From contig JAILCQ010000035.1 of NCBI GenBank assembly GCA_024679955.1, positions 1-47,433 of the forward strand: a stretch of DNA of 47,433 bases, read 5' to 3'. How positions within the stretch are numbered: position 1 is the stretch's first letter; every line of letters starts with the position of its first letter. Positions 35,309 to 42,469 of the stretch are shown piece after piece. The stretch is from Bacillota bacterium. GTDB taxonomy: Bacteria > Bacillota > Dehalobacteriia > UBA4068. A model generated the notes under the pieces. The model was not told the DNA's origin, ran no database searches, and saw nothing but the letters and a program-made list of their open reading frames with translations. The position numbers and the translations under genes were made by a program.

Positions 35309-35472
35309 CCAAGTGCCTTTCCCGTCCTGTGGACGGGAGAGGGTAAAAGGGAATCAGGTGAGAAACCTGAACGGTCCGGCCACTGTATGTGATTTTGGAT
35401 GTCTCAATTGCCATTATGTCCCAGACATGAGAAGGCGAGGCATTGTCGTCACGAGTCAGGAAACCTGCTTGG
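35309..35472 (+). promoter_or_regulatory. Cobalamin (B12) riboswitch
   Basis: The core is easily read: GGGTAAAAGGGAATCAGGTG at 35341, CCGGCCACTGTA near 35377, a GTCCCAGACATGAGAAGGCG segment, and the B12 box AGTCAGGAAACCTGC at about 35454-35468. Terminal stem P1 pairs CCAAG (35309-35313) with CTTGG (35468-35472). The element leads the metal-transporter operon, so adenosyl- or other cobalamin should reduce expression. Confidence 0.95.
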
Positions 35473-35503
35473 AACGATTGTGTGAGCCTCTTGGTAAGGT
35501 GAC

Positions 35504-35580
35504 ACTCAAGCTATACGATGAGACAATTATTCTTTTGTTTTATCTTGAGTCTGTCTATGAGGCAGACTCAATTTTTTTTT
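35504..35580 (+). terminator. Riboswitch expression platform: terminator with competing antiterminator
   Basis: The terminator stem TTGAGTCTG (35545-35553) / CAGACTCAA (35563-35571) is followed by nine T residues. An upstream ACTCAAG (35504-35510) is complementary to CTTGAGT (35544-35550), the left terminator arm, and could form an antiterminator. The next ribosome binding site follows at once. This implies control by premature termination when B12 is bound. Confidence 0.85.
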
Positions 35581-35596
35581 GCCGAAAGGAGAAAGC

Positions 35597-36856
35597 ATGA
35601 AAAAGAAACTGTGTATCCTGAGTTTTGCCCTGTTGCTGGCCGCGGCTTTGGCCGCCTGCAGCGGGACGGAACCGCCGGAGAATGCGGATAACGCGGCGGC
35701 GGAAGATGCGGCGATCGCGTTGGCCGAAATACAGCCGGTCTCCGGCAGTATCGATCCCCAGTTGTTGCTGAAAAACGTCTTGGCGGAGGCGGAAGATGTT
35801 ACGCCGCTGTACGCCGCATTGGAAATCACCGGTACCGCTTTGCCTATGTCTCTGATTTTTTCCCGGCAGGACTTGGATACCCTGGCCGAATACGGAGCCG
35901 TTACCCCGGAGCTGGCCGGACTTACCGTTTCCGCCCAGCGGCAGGGCCAGACCCTGCTGGGCTTGGATTTGCTGCGGCTGCTGCAGTTGGGCGGCGCGGC
36001 GCTTTCCGAGGGAGACCGTATCGGCGTCGCCGGTTGGGAAGAGGAGAGCAAGCTGGAGCTGAATGCAGACACAGAGGCGCTGTTGGTGCTGGCCGCGGAC
36101 GGCGCGCCGCTGGAAGGCTGCGATATCGTCGTGGACGGCGCATACATTCCAGGCGTCAAGCGTTTGCTGGTGGGCTCCTGCTGCGAAAATCCCCATTATG
36201 AAATGCACAACCGTCCGCCCCATGACCAAAGCGCGGACGCGGTATTTTGCTTCTGTATTCACCAGGGGGATTCCCCGGTGCGTACCGTGGAGTATACCAC
36301 GGCCGACCTGGAGGCTTTGGCCCTGGCCCATCCGGAAGCGGTTTGGGGCAGTTATTATGGGATCATCGGCGACCTGGACAGCATCCCCACCATGGGCGCC
36401 GGCGGGTTTTTGGATTATTTCGAGGGCTTGCGTCTGGACTATCTGCTCCGGGAAGAACTGGGGCTGGCGCTGAACGGACGGGCGGAGCTGTACAGCCGGG
36501 AAGGGGAGCTTTATGCCGAAATCGCCGACCTGCAGTACTTTGCCCTGGAAGAAGACGCGTATTACATATGCACCGATCAGGGCGCTTGTATCCGAGGACT
36601 GGCCCTGCCCGTGCTGGCCTACAGCAAAAACGGCGCGCCTTTGCTGCCGGAACATGAGCACGAAAGCGAGGCCTATATCTCCGGCAATACGGTGAAGACG
36701 GCCCTGAAGGAAATGGGTCTGGAGCCGGAGGTGGGTACGGTCAAAAACCACAGCGGCCCCTTTGTGGCGGCTTTGGGCAACTGCGCCGGTTATTATGGCG
36801 GCTATCAAACGGAAACCGGCGCGGACTGTGTGCGCATGGATATGTATATTCCGTGA
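35597..36856 (+). CDS. Lipoprotein with two sulfite-oxidase-fold-like modules, first gene of the B12-controlled operon
   Basis: 419 residues from the ATG at 35597 (AAAGGAG at 5 nt). The signal ends in the lipobox LAAC. Two successive segments look like the Pfam Oxidored_molyb pattern: about residues 75-190 (LDLLRLLQLGG, then LVLAADGAPL and AYIPGVKRLLVG) and about 225-365 (LRLDYLLREELGL, then LAYSKNGAPL). The molybdenum-binding cysteine environment is not visible, so a cofactor-free role is likely. Cys- and His-rich stretches (SCCENPHYEMHNR, FCFCIH, EHEHE) could bind metal. Possible cobalt or corrinoid binding is inference from context. Confidence 0.75.
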   Translation: MKKKLCILSFALLLAAALAACSGTEPPENADNAAAEDAAIALAEIQPVSGSIDPQLLLKNVLAEAEDVTPLYAALEITGTALPMSLIFSRQDLDTLAEYGAVTPELAGLTVSAQRQGQTLLGLDLLRLLQLGGAALSEGDRIGVAGWEEESKLELNADTEALLVLAADGAPLEGCDIVVDGAYIPGVKRLLVGSCCENPHYEMHNRPPHDQSADAVFCFCIHQGDSPVRTVEYTTADLEALALAHPEAVWGSYYGIIGDLDSIPTMGAGGFLDYFEGLRLDYLLREELGLALNGRAELYSREGELYAEIADLQYFALEEDAYYICTDQGACIRGLALPVLAYSKNGAPLLPEHEHESEAYISGNTVKTALKEMGLEPEVGTVKNHSGPFVAALGNCAGYYGGYQTETGADCVRMDMYIP

Positions 36857-36907
36857 GCGCCGGCCGGTCTGACCGGTAAAATACATGGAGAAAGCAAGGT
36901 GCGAAAT

Positions 36908-37666
36908 ATGAAAAAAGCGATACTACTGCTGATACTGATATCTTTGCTTTTGGCGGTGACTGCCTGTGGCAGTCCTGACGCAGAGCCGGCGACGCCGGCG
37001 GAAACCGGGCCGCAACAGCCGGATACCCTTACCGCCCAGTCGGTGCGTGTTACCACGGACAATCAGGGTATGGACGCCCAGCATGTCAATATCATACTGG
37101 AATTTGACGGAGACGCCGCCCCGCTGTCCGCCGCTGATTTCAGCGCCGTTGTGGCGGAAGAGCCGGTTGCAGCCGAGAACCTGGCCGTATCCGCCCAGGG
37201 CAGCATCCTTACCGTTACCCTGACCGTTGCCGCGATCAAAAACGGTTATATCGAGCTCACTTATAACGGCGGCGGGGCCGCGCCCTTCCGGGTGGAGGCG
37301 GTGGTTTCCCCCGGCGTAGAGCTGGAAACGGTGGCGCAGGATGCGGATACCGCCTCCGTGACCGTTCGGGTCAGCGATTTGCCCCGGGTGCGGGGTATTG
37401 CCAGAGTGATGCTGCTGGAAAACGGCGAACCGCTGGAGACCCAGTCGGAGACGCCGGCTCCGTTTGCCGCCGTGCATTGCCATGATTTCCTGAACCTGGA
37501 CGGCCCGGCGCTGGCGGAAAATATCGCCGCCGCTCTCAACGAAAACTTCCCGGAGGGCTATAGCGCCACGGCGGAAAGGGATACGGTGACCGTGTGCAAA
37601 ACCGGAGCCGCCTCCGTAGAACTGGAATTGGCGATCCAACATTGGGAAACGCTGGAAACAGAGTGA
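36908..37666 (+). CDS. Lipoprotein of unknown function in the B12-controlled operon
   Basis: 252 residues from the ATG at 36908 (AAGGTG upstream). Lipobox VTAC at about residue 20. The mature part has an acidic Pro/Thr linker, then beta-rich Ig-like repeats (VRVTTDNQGMDAQHVNIIL, then VTVRVSDLPRVRGIARVML). A small C-terminal domain starts with AAVHCHDF, which could ligate a metal. No family recognised. Fifty-one bases after the first gene and 23 before the next. Confidence 0.72.
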   Translation: MKKAILLLILISLLLAVTACGSPDAEPATPAETGPQQPDTLTAQSVRVTTDNQGMDAQHVNIILEFDGDAAPLSAADFSAVVAEEPVAAENLAVSAQGSILTVTLTVAAIKNGYIELTYNGGGAAPFRVEAVVSPGVELETVAQDADTASVTVRVSDLPRVRGIARVMLLENGEPLETQSETPAPFAAVHCHDFLNLDGPALAENIAAALNENFPEGYSATAERDTVTVCKTGAASVELELAIQHWETLETE

Positions 37667-37689
37667 TCTGAGGCTGCAAAGGAGATAGG

Positions 37690-38244
37690 ATGAAAAAAAC
37701 TTGTTTCGCCTTTATTACGATTTTACTGCTTTTAACGGCATTCAGTTTGCCTGCCGCCGCATATATCAACCGGGGCACGGTGCAGATCCACTGCGATACC
37801 ACCGCGCTTACTCTGGCGGTGGGCCAGACCGTACAGGTACCATACAGCGTAGATCCTGCCGAGTCCCTGCAGACTCAGGGCTGCGGTATGGCGGATTGTC
37901 CGGATGGCTGCGGAGCCAACTGCCTGTCCCGGGAGGGGAACTGCGTTTGCGTGGATACCGTGCCGGTTCCTTTCTATACCGAAGTGCTGGTGAAAAAAAT
38001 CGACGAGCGCATCGTCAGCGTCAGCTGTGATAATGGCATCGCCACTTTTCAAGGGCTGGCTCCCGGCAGCTGCACGGTGAATCTGGCCGCCCGGCTGCGG
38101 GAATTTACCGGTTCCTCCGTGGATATTGCGGTCACGGTGGAAGGCGCTGGCACAGCCAATGTCTGGTGGATCGCCGGAATCTGTCTTTTGCTGGCCCTGA
38201 TCCTGTTGACCGGCCTGCGGCTGAGAAAGCGTGTCCGGGGATGA
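37690..38244 (+). CDS. Membrane-anchored Ig-like (BIG2-type) protein with Cys-rich insertion
   Basis: 184 residues: signal peptide ending near PAAA, one Ig-like domain of BIG2 pattern (LTLAVGQTVQVPYSVDP to GIATFQGLAPGSCTVNLAA), and a C-terminal membrane helix with RLRKRVRG tail. Between the strands lies a compact insertion with seven cysteines (CGMADCPDGCGANC then C, CVC). Such a cluster suggests disulfide knots or soft-metal binding. Its stop TGA overlaps a possible start of the next gene (ATGA). Specific role unknown. Confidence 0.74.
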   Translation: MKKTCFAFITILLLLTAFSLPAAAYINRGTVQIHCDTTALTLAVGQTVQVPYSVDPAESLQTQGCGMADCPDGCGANCLSREGNCVCVDTVPVPFYTEVLVKKIDERIVSVSCDNGIATFQGLAPGSCTVNLAARLREFTGSSVDIAVTVEGAGTANVWWIAGICLLLALILLTGLRLRKRVRG

Positions 38245-38261
38245 AAGCGGGAGGCGTGGCT

Positions 38262-38975
38262 ATGGATGGCGGCAACCGCATGTTTTCCGGCTGGGAGGTG
38301 CGCCTCCGGCTGGCTGCGGTGACGCTGTGGCTGATCGGCTTGCTCTTTATGGACCGGCTGCCCCTTTTACTCCTTATCTCTCTACTGCTGCTGGCTATGA
38401 TCGCCGCCGACCAGGGTATGCAAATGCAATCGGTTCTGCGCCAGTTGCGGGGGGTAAGCCCTTTCATCCTGCTGATGCTGATCACCCTGTCTCTCAGCGG
38501 CGGTTTGCCGCTGCAGAAAACGGCGGTGCTGTTCGCTTTGCTGATTTGTCTGAGGGTGATAGCGGCGGTGCTGCTGGTCATCGTTTTGCTGGGCGGCAGC
38601 GCGGCGGATGATTTTCTCCGCTCCTTGGCGGTGCTCCCTTTGCCGCCGGTGTATCTGTCTTTGCTGTTTCTGGTCAATCGTTATATCCATATGCTGACCC
38701 GGGAATTCAGCCTGACCAGGCAAGCCCTGCGCGCCCGGCTGTATACGCCCTCGATACGGCCCGCCGCTTTGAAAAGCATGGGCTATGCGGTAGGCGGCAT
38801 GTTCATTCGCGGCTATGACTTATCCGAACAGGTTTATGACGCCATGCGATCCCGCTGTTATGCGGGGGTGATCCCTTTTGATGAGATGACAAGGCCCCAG
38901 ATGGCGGATTGGCTGAAGCTGGCGGCGGCAGTGCTTTTGCTGGCGTCTGCCCTTTACTTGGGGAAAGGGGTGTGA
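38262..38975 (+). CDS. cbiQ: ECF transporter transmembrane component, CbiQ-like
   Basis: 237 residues from the ATG at 38262 (GGGAGG at 7 nt); an ATG at 38241 overlapping the previous stop is the alternative. About five membrane helices. The C-terminal half carries the coupling-helix type motifs: RYIHMLTREFSLTRQALRAR, then the Ala-Arg-Gly type VYDAMRSRCYAG region matching the family's second signature. Acts as scaffold between CbiO and CbiM. Divergent from classical CbiQ, but gene order makes the call strong. Confidence 0.88.
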   Translation: MDGGNRMFSGWEVRLRLAAVTLWLIGLLFMDRLPLLLLISLLLLAMIAADQGMQMQSVLRQLRGVSPFILLMLITLSLSGGLPLQKTAVLFALLICLRVIAAVLLVIVLLGGSAADDFLRSLAVLPLPPVYLSLLFLVNRYIHMLTREFSLTRQALRARLYTPSIRPAALKSMGYAVGGMFIRGYDLSEQVYDAMRSRCYAGVIPFDEMTRPQMADWLKLAAAVLLLASALYLGKGV

Positions 38976-38978
38976 GAT

Positions 38979-39788
38979 ATGACGGAGTGTATGGAAATCA
39001 AAAACCTTTCCTATCGATATCCCGACGGCACGCTGGCTCTGGACGGTCTTTCCCTTACCATACCTTTGCCCAGCCGCACGTTTATCCTGGGCTCCAACGG
39101 CTGCGGCAAAAGCACCCTGCTTCGGCACTTGAACGGGCTGATCGTGCCGGAGGCAGGCTCCGTGACAATCGCTGGCCGGCAACTGACCAAAAAAACGGCC
39201 AATTCCATCCGGCAAAATGTGGGCCTGCTTTTCGACAACCCGGATACCCAGATATTTTCCCCCTCGGTGGCGGCGGACGTGCGTTTCGGCCCTGTCAATC
39301 TGCGGCTGAAACCGGAAGAGATCAGCCGCCGGGTGGAGGAGGCCTTGCGCACGGTGGAGCTTCGGGAGCTGGCGGAAAAATCTCCCTACAATCTCAGCCT
39401 GGGCCAGAAAAAACGCTGCGCTATCGCCGGCGTGCTGGCTATGGAGCCCCGGATACTCCTGCTGGACGAGCCTTTTTCCGGTCTGGACGCGGCGGCGCTG
39501 CGCCAGTTTCTGCATACGCTGTCAAGTTTGTATGATACCGGCGTTACCCAAATCGTCAGCACTCATGACGTGGACTTGGCCTACGAATGGGCGGAGTATG
39601 TGGTCATTATGGAACGGGGACGGGTGAAGGCCTGCGGCGGCCGGGAATTGATGCGGGATGCAGATCTGATGTCGGAAGCCGGTTTGGATCTGCCTTTGCT
39701 GGTGCGGCTGTTTCAGGGGATGGGGCAAATCCCCGATAGCCTGGAGCAGGCGCGCCAATGGATCGATCCCAATATAAGGAGAGAATAA
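38979..39788 (+). CDS. cbiO: ECF transporter ATPase, CbiO-like
   Basis: 269 residues. Walker A GSNGCGKST near residue 39, Q-loop in FDNPDTQIFSPSV, signature LSLGQKKRCAIAG (variant of LSGGQ; the second Gly of the signature is kept, the first is Leu), Walker B LLLDEPFSGLD and the switch His in STHDVD. The C-terminal extension typical of CbiO is short. It powers uptake of the metal through CbiM. Three bases follow the CbiQ stop. Confidence 0.95.
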   Translation: MTECMEIKNLSYRYPDGTLALDGLSLTIPLPSRTFILGSNGCGKSTLLRHLNGLIVPEAGSVTIAGRQLTKKTANSIRQNVGLLFDNPDTQIFSPSVAADVRFGPVNLRLKPEEISRRVEEALRTVELRELAEKSPYNLSLGQKKRCAIAGVLAMEPRILLLDEPFSGLDAAALRQFLHTLSSLYDTGVTQIVSTHDVDLAYEWAEYVVIMERGRVKACGGRELMRDADLMSEAGLDLPLLVRLFQGMGQIPDSLEQARQWIDPNIRRE

Positions 39789-39792
39789 ACCT

Positions 39793-40461
39793 ATGCATAT
39801 TTTAGACGGAGTATTATCGCCGCCGGTGGTGGCGGTCACCTCGGTGGCGGCCGCCGCTTTGGTGGGCTGGTCCTTGAAGGGCGTTCGGGAACGGGATATA
39901 CCGAAGATCGCCGTTACATCCGCCCTGTTTTTCGTGGGCTCCCTGATACATGTGAACATCGGCGCCAGCTCGGTGCATTTGTTGCTTTCCGGCATCATCG
40001 GCCTGGTGCTGGGCCGGCGCACGCCCGTGGCGATTTCCATCGCCCTGATCCTGCAGCTGCTGATCTTGCAGTTCGGCGGTCTCACCAGTCTGGGGGCCAA
40101 TATCATCGACGTCTCTATACCGGCCATGCTGGTTAGCGCCCTGGTTCGACCGTACCTGGGCCGCAGCCGCAAGCTGGATCTGGCCGCCGGCGCGGCCTGC
40201 GGCGGGGTCAGCGTGGTGCTGACCGTGGTTTTCGTATCGCTGATGCTGATCGAAAGCAATATGCGTTTTGGCTTCGGCCCTTTTTCGGCGGTGAGCGGTT
40301 TGATGATCGGTCATATCCCGGTGATGATCATCGAGGCGGTGGTGACGGCGTTTGCCGTGGCCGCCATTATGAAGTCTCGACCTCAGATACTGGGTTTGGA
40401 TAGCAATGGCAACGCAATAGAAAAGCAAGAAACAGAAAAAGAAAAAGGAGGAAACGCATGA
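39793..40461 (+). CDS. cbiM: ECF transporter substrate-specific component, CbiM-like (cobalt, nickel possible)
   Basis: 222 residues with the invariant N-terminal start MHILDG: in this family Met1/His2 help bind the metal ion. About six membrane helices, with the conserved GASSVHLLLSGIIGLVLG segment (a second metal-ligand His) and IPVMIIEAVVT. The C-terminal tail is charged. The B12 riboswitch argues for cobalt; nickel systems are usually under NikR. The stop overlaps the start of the next gene by 4 nt. Confidence 0.93.
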   Translation: MHILDGVLSPPVVAVTSVAAAALVGWSLKGVRERDIPKIAVTSALFFVGSLIHVNIGASSVHLLLSGIIGLVLGRRTPVAISIALILQLLILQFGGLTSLGANIIDVSIPAMLVSALVRPYLGRSRKLDLAAGAACGGVSVVLTVVFVSLMLIESNMRFGFGPFSAVSGLMIGHIPVMIIEAVVTAFAVAAIMKSRPQILGLDSNGNAIEKQETEKEKGGNA

Positions 40462-40955
40462 AAAAATCGATCCAACTTACCTTGGTGCTGCTGCTCGCCG
40501 CCGTACTCGTGCTGGGCCTGTCCGCGGCAGCCTGGGCCCATGCCTGTGTAGTCGAGGAATTGGGCGGGGCCTACCTGCAGTTTTCCTACAGCGACGGTAC
40601 CGCCATGAACGGCGCCAAGGTCATCATCCAGGACGCCGGCGGCGCTACGCTGGGCACCGACAAAACAAGCCGCGAAGGCGTATACAGCTATGAAGAATTC
40701 GCCGGTCAGGCCGCGAAAGTGGTGGTCAATGACGGGGAAGGCCATGTGGTGGAATATGAGGTCCCGGCAGAAATGCCGCCGGTGACCGACGCTACCCCGG
40801 CAGCGGAAGCCGGGGATGCGGCGGATACGGCTGTTGACGCGACCGGCGGCGCCGGCAGCGGCATGAACGGCGTCGCCATCGCAGGGATCGCGGCTGTGGT
40901 GGCGGCGGCTGTGATCATCGCTTTGTTGTTTGCCAAACGGGGCAAAAAGAAATAA
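40458..40955 (+). CDS. NikL/CbiL-like periplasmic accessory protein of the metal ECF transporter
   Basis: 165 residues: a signal peptide ending near AAAWA, followed immediately by AHACVVEE (exposed N-terminal His after cleavage), a carboxypeptidase-regulatory-like beta domain (SDGTAMNGAKVIIQDAGG, GHVVEYEVP) and a C-terminal membrane helix with basic tail. This layout matches NikL-type partners of metal ECF systems better than CbiN, which has two helices and a short loop. It replaces CbiN in this cluster. AAAGGAGG before the ATG. Confidence 0.82.
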   Translation: MKKSIQLTLVLLLAAVLVLGLSAAAWAHACVVEELGGAYLQFSYSDGTAMNGAKVIIQDAGGATLGTDKTSREGVYSYEEFAGQAAKVVVNDGEGHVVEYEVPAEMPPVTDATPAAEAGDAADTAVDATGGAGSGMNGVAIAGIAAVVAAAVIIALLFAKRGKKK

Positions 40956-41090
40956 GGCAAACCCAGCCCCCATGCAGTTTGGATTTTCCGTATGGGCATG
41001 GCCGGCCGTTTCGCCTGTGCAAGGGAAGGACGGCCCATGAAAACGAGCGGAAATTCAAATAGAACAAAATCGAAAGGAGCAGTAAAAAAG

Positions 41091-42362
41091 ATGAAACTCT
41101 GGAAGAAAGTGATTTGCTTCATGCTCGCCGCCATGCTGGTGGTTTTTATGGCGGCCTGCGCGCAGGACGGCGCTTCGGACGATGCTGCGGCGGATGACGG
41201 CGGCCAAGCGGCCGCAGCCTATGAGGCTGACGCCGAAGGTTCGATCCTGCTGAAGGCCAGCGGCATGTGCACCTACTCTTTTGAGGAAGAGCAGGATGAA
41301 GGCTGGGCGGACAATGTGACCGCGGTTTATGTCCGGGAAATGCCCGCCGATCCGGCTGCCACGCCTGTGGCCGATGGGGATCTGGTGGACGCGGCCAAGT
41401 ATACCGTCAGCACCACCAAAGTCATTCTGGATTCCGACCTGTTCGCCGTGGATCCCGGCAATGAAAAGCAGTATGAAGTGACCATTCAGTCTGCCGACGC
41501 CGACGATTACCATCTGGCGCTCACCATCCAGAACAAACGGCCCACCGAATTCGAGGTCCGTACCATCGACGGCAGCGGCAGCGTGGTGTCTTCCAAGACC
41601 TTTACCTATGCCGAAATGGAAGCCATGTGCACCAACGAGGATTACTACACCGCCGCTTGCGTCATGCACGGCATGAACAGCTACCATGCCAAGGGCGTGT
41701 ATCTCAATGATCTGCTGGCCGCCGCCGGCGTGGAATTCGGCCCCGGCATGTCCCTGGGTATGCGCTCCACCGACGCGCCCGAGAGCATCGAAGCGACCAT
41801 GATCAACAAGGGCGACAAAACCGGCACGGTGGTGGAAAATCCGGAATCCTACTGGATGAAAGCCCGCTACACCGACAACTACAAGCTGACCTATGAAGAC
41901 CTGTATGAACGGGACCGTTACTTCGTTTACGCCCCTTGGGACGACGAGGCTGTAGGCCAGATGCTGGCGGATGACGGCGCCGCTTGGAGCCTGGACGCCA
42001 GGGAGGCTCTGGCTGCCACCAACCTGTATGAAAAGAAGGAGCAGCCCATGGTGGCGATCCAGTATGAATCCTTCGAATACAACACCGATCCCAGAGATCC
42101 CCGCAGCACGACCGACGTGGTTTGGAAGCTGTCTCCCAATGAGCGTGCCTTCTGCTTCCTCTTCGGTCTGGCCATGGATGACGATACCGCCACCAACTAC
42201 ACCGCCTACGACGACGACAAAGAGGAATACCCGCTGGTGGTGGATGAGAGCAAGGCCGGCCTGACCGCCTTTGAAGAAGGCCCCGATCCCTGCGGCACCG
42301 CCGCCCGTATGACCAAGCTGTTGTGCGGCATCGATATTTTCCTGGAAGGCGGCGTGAACTAA
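41091..42362 (+). CDS. Lipoprotein with molybdopterin-oxidoreductase-like (SUOX-fold) domain
   Basis: 423 residues from the ATG at 41091 (GAAAGGAG upstream). The lipobox is MAAC near residue 20. The middle part (about 150-260) has the pattern YTAACVMHGMNSYHAKGVYL then NDLLAAAGV, resembling the Cys-to-LLxxAGV stretch of sulfite oxidase/MsrP proteins, where the Cys holds molybdenum. Other cofactor motifs cannot be confirmed. The C-terminal 160 residues are acidic and unrecognised. The adjacent gene encodes an MsrQ-like haem-type domain, which parallels the MsrP-MsrQ pair, but this remains inference. Confidence 0.72.
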   Translation: MKLWKKVICFMLAAMLVVFMAACAQDGASDDAAADDGGQAAAAYEADAEGSILLKASGMCTYSFEEEQDEGWADNVTAVYVREMPADPAATPVADGDLVDAAKYTVSTTKVILDSDLFAVDPGNEKQYEVTIQSADADDYHLALTIQNKRPTEFEVRTIDGSGSVVSSKTFTYAEMEAMCTNEDYYTAACVMHGMNSYHAKGVYLNDLLAAAGVEFGPGMSLGMRSTDAPESIEATMINKGDKTGTVVENPESYWMKARYTDNYKLTYEDLYERDRYFVYAPWDDEAVGQMLADDGAAWSLDAREALAATNLYEKKEQPMVAIQYESFEYNTDPRDPRSTTDVVWKLSPNERAFCFLFGLAMDDDTATNYTAYDDDKEEYPLVVDESKAGLTAFEEGPDPCGTAARMTKLLCGIDIFLEGGVN

Positions 42363-42373
42363 GTTTATCGTCG

Positions 42374-42403
42374 GGTCTGAGGGTGGTTTTCCACCCTCAG
42401 ACC
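42374..42403 (+). terminator. Hairpin after the third lipoprotein gene
   Basis: Perfect 13-bp stem GGTCTGAGGGTGG / CCACCCTCAGACC with a TTTT loop. The T run after it is weak (ATTCCTTTCTTTC), so some read-through to the next gene is likely. Confidence 0.6.
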
Positions 42404-42430
42404 ATTCCTTTCTTTCTGCGGATGGATTCG

Positions 42431-42450
42431 CTCCGGCGTATACGCCGGAG
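42431..42450. promoter_or_regulatory. Perfect 20-bp palindrome before the FMN-binding gene
   Basis: CTCCGGCGTATACGCCGGAG is a perfect palindrome ending 10 nt before the AAAGGAA ribosome binding site of the next gene. It could be an operator or an RNA stem; no protein is assigned. Confidence 0.5.
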
Positions 42451-42469
42451 CCGGTAAAGGAACAAGAAT

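Noticed and set aside
40458-40955. CbiN identity for the small gene after cbiM
   Set aside because: CbiN is about 100 residues with two helices; this product is 165 residues with a His-led beta domain after its signal peptide, fitting NikL-type better.
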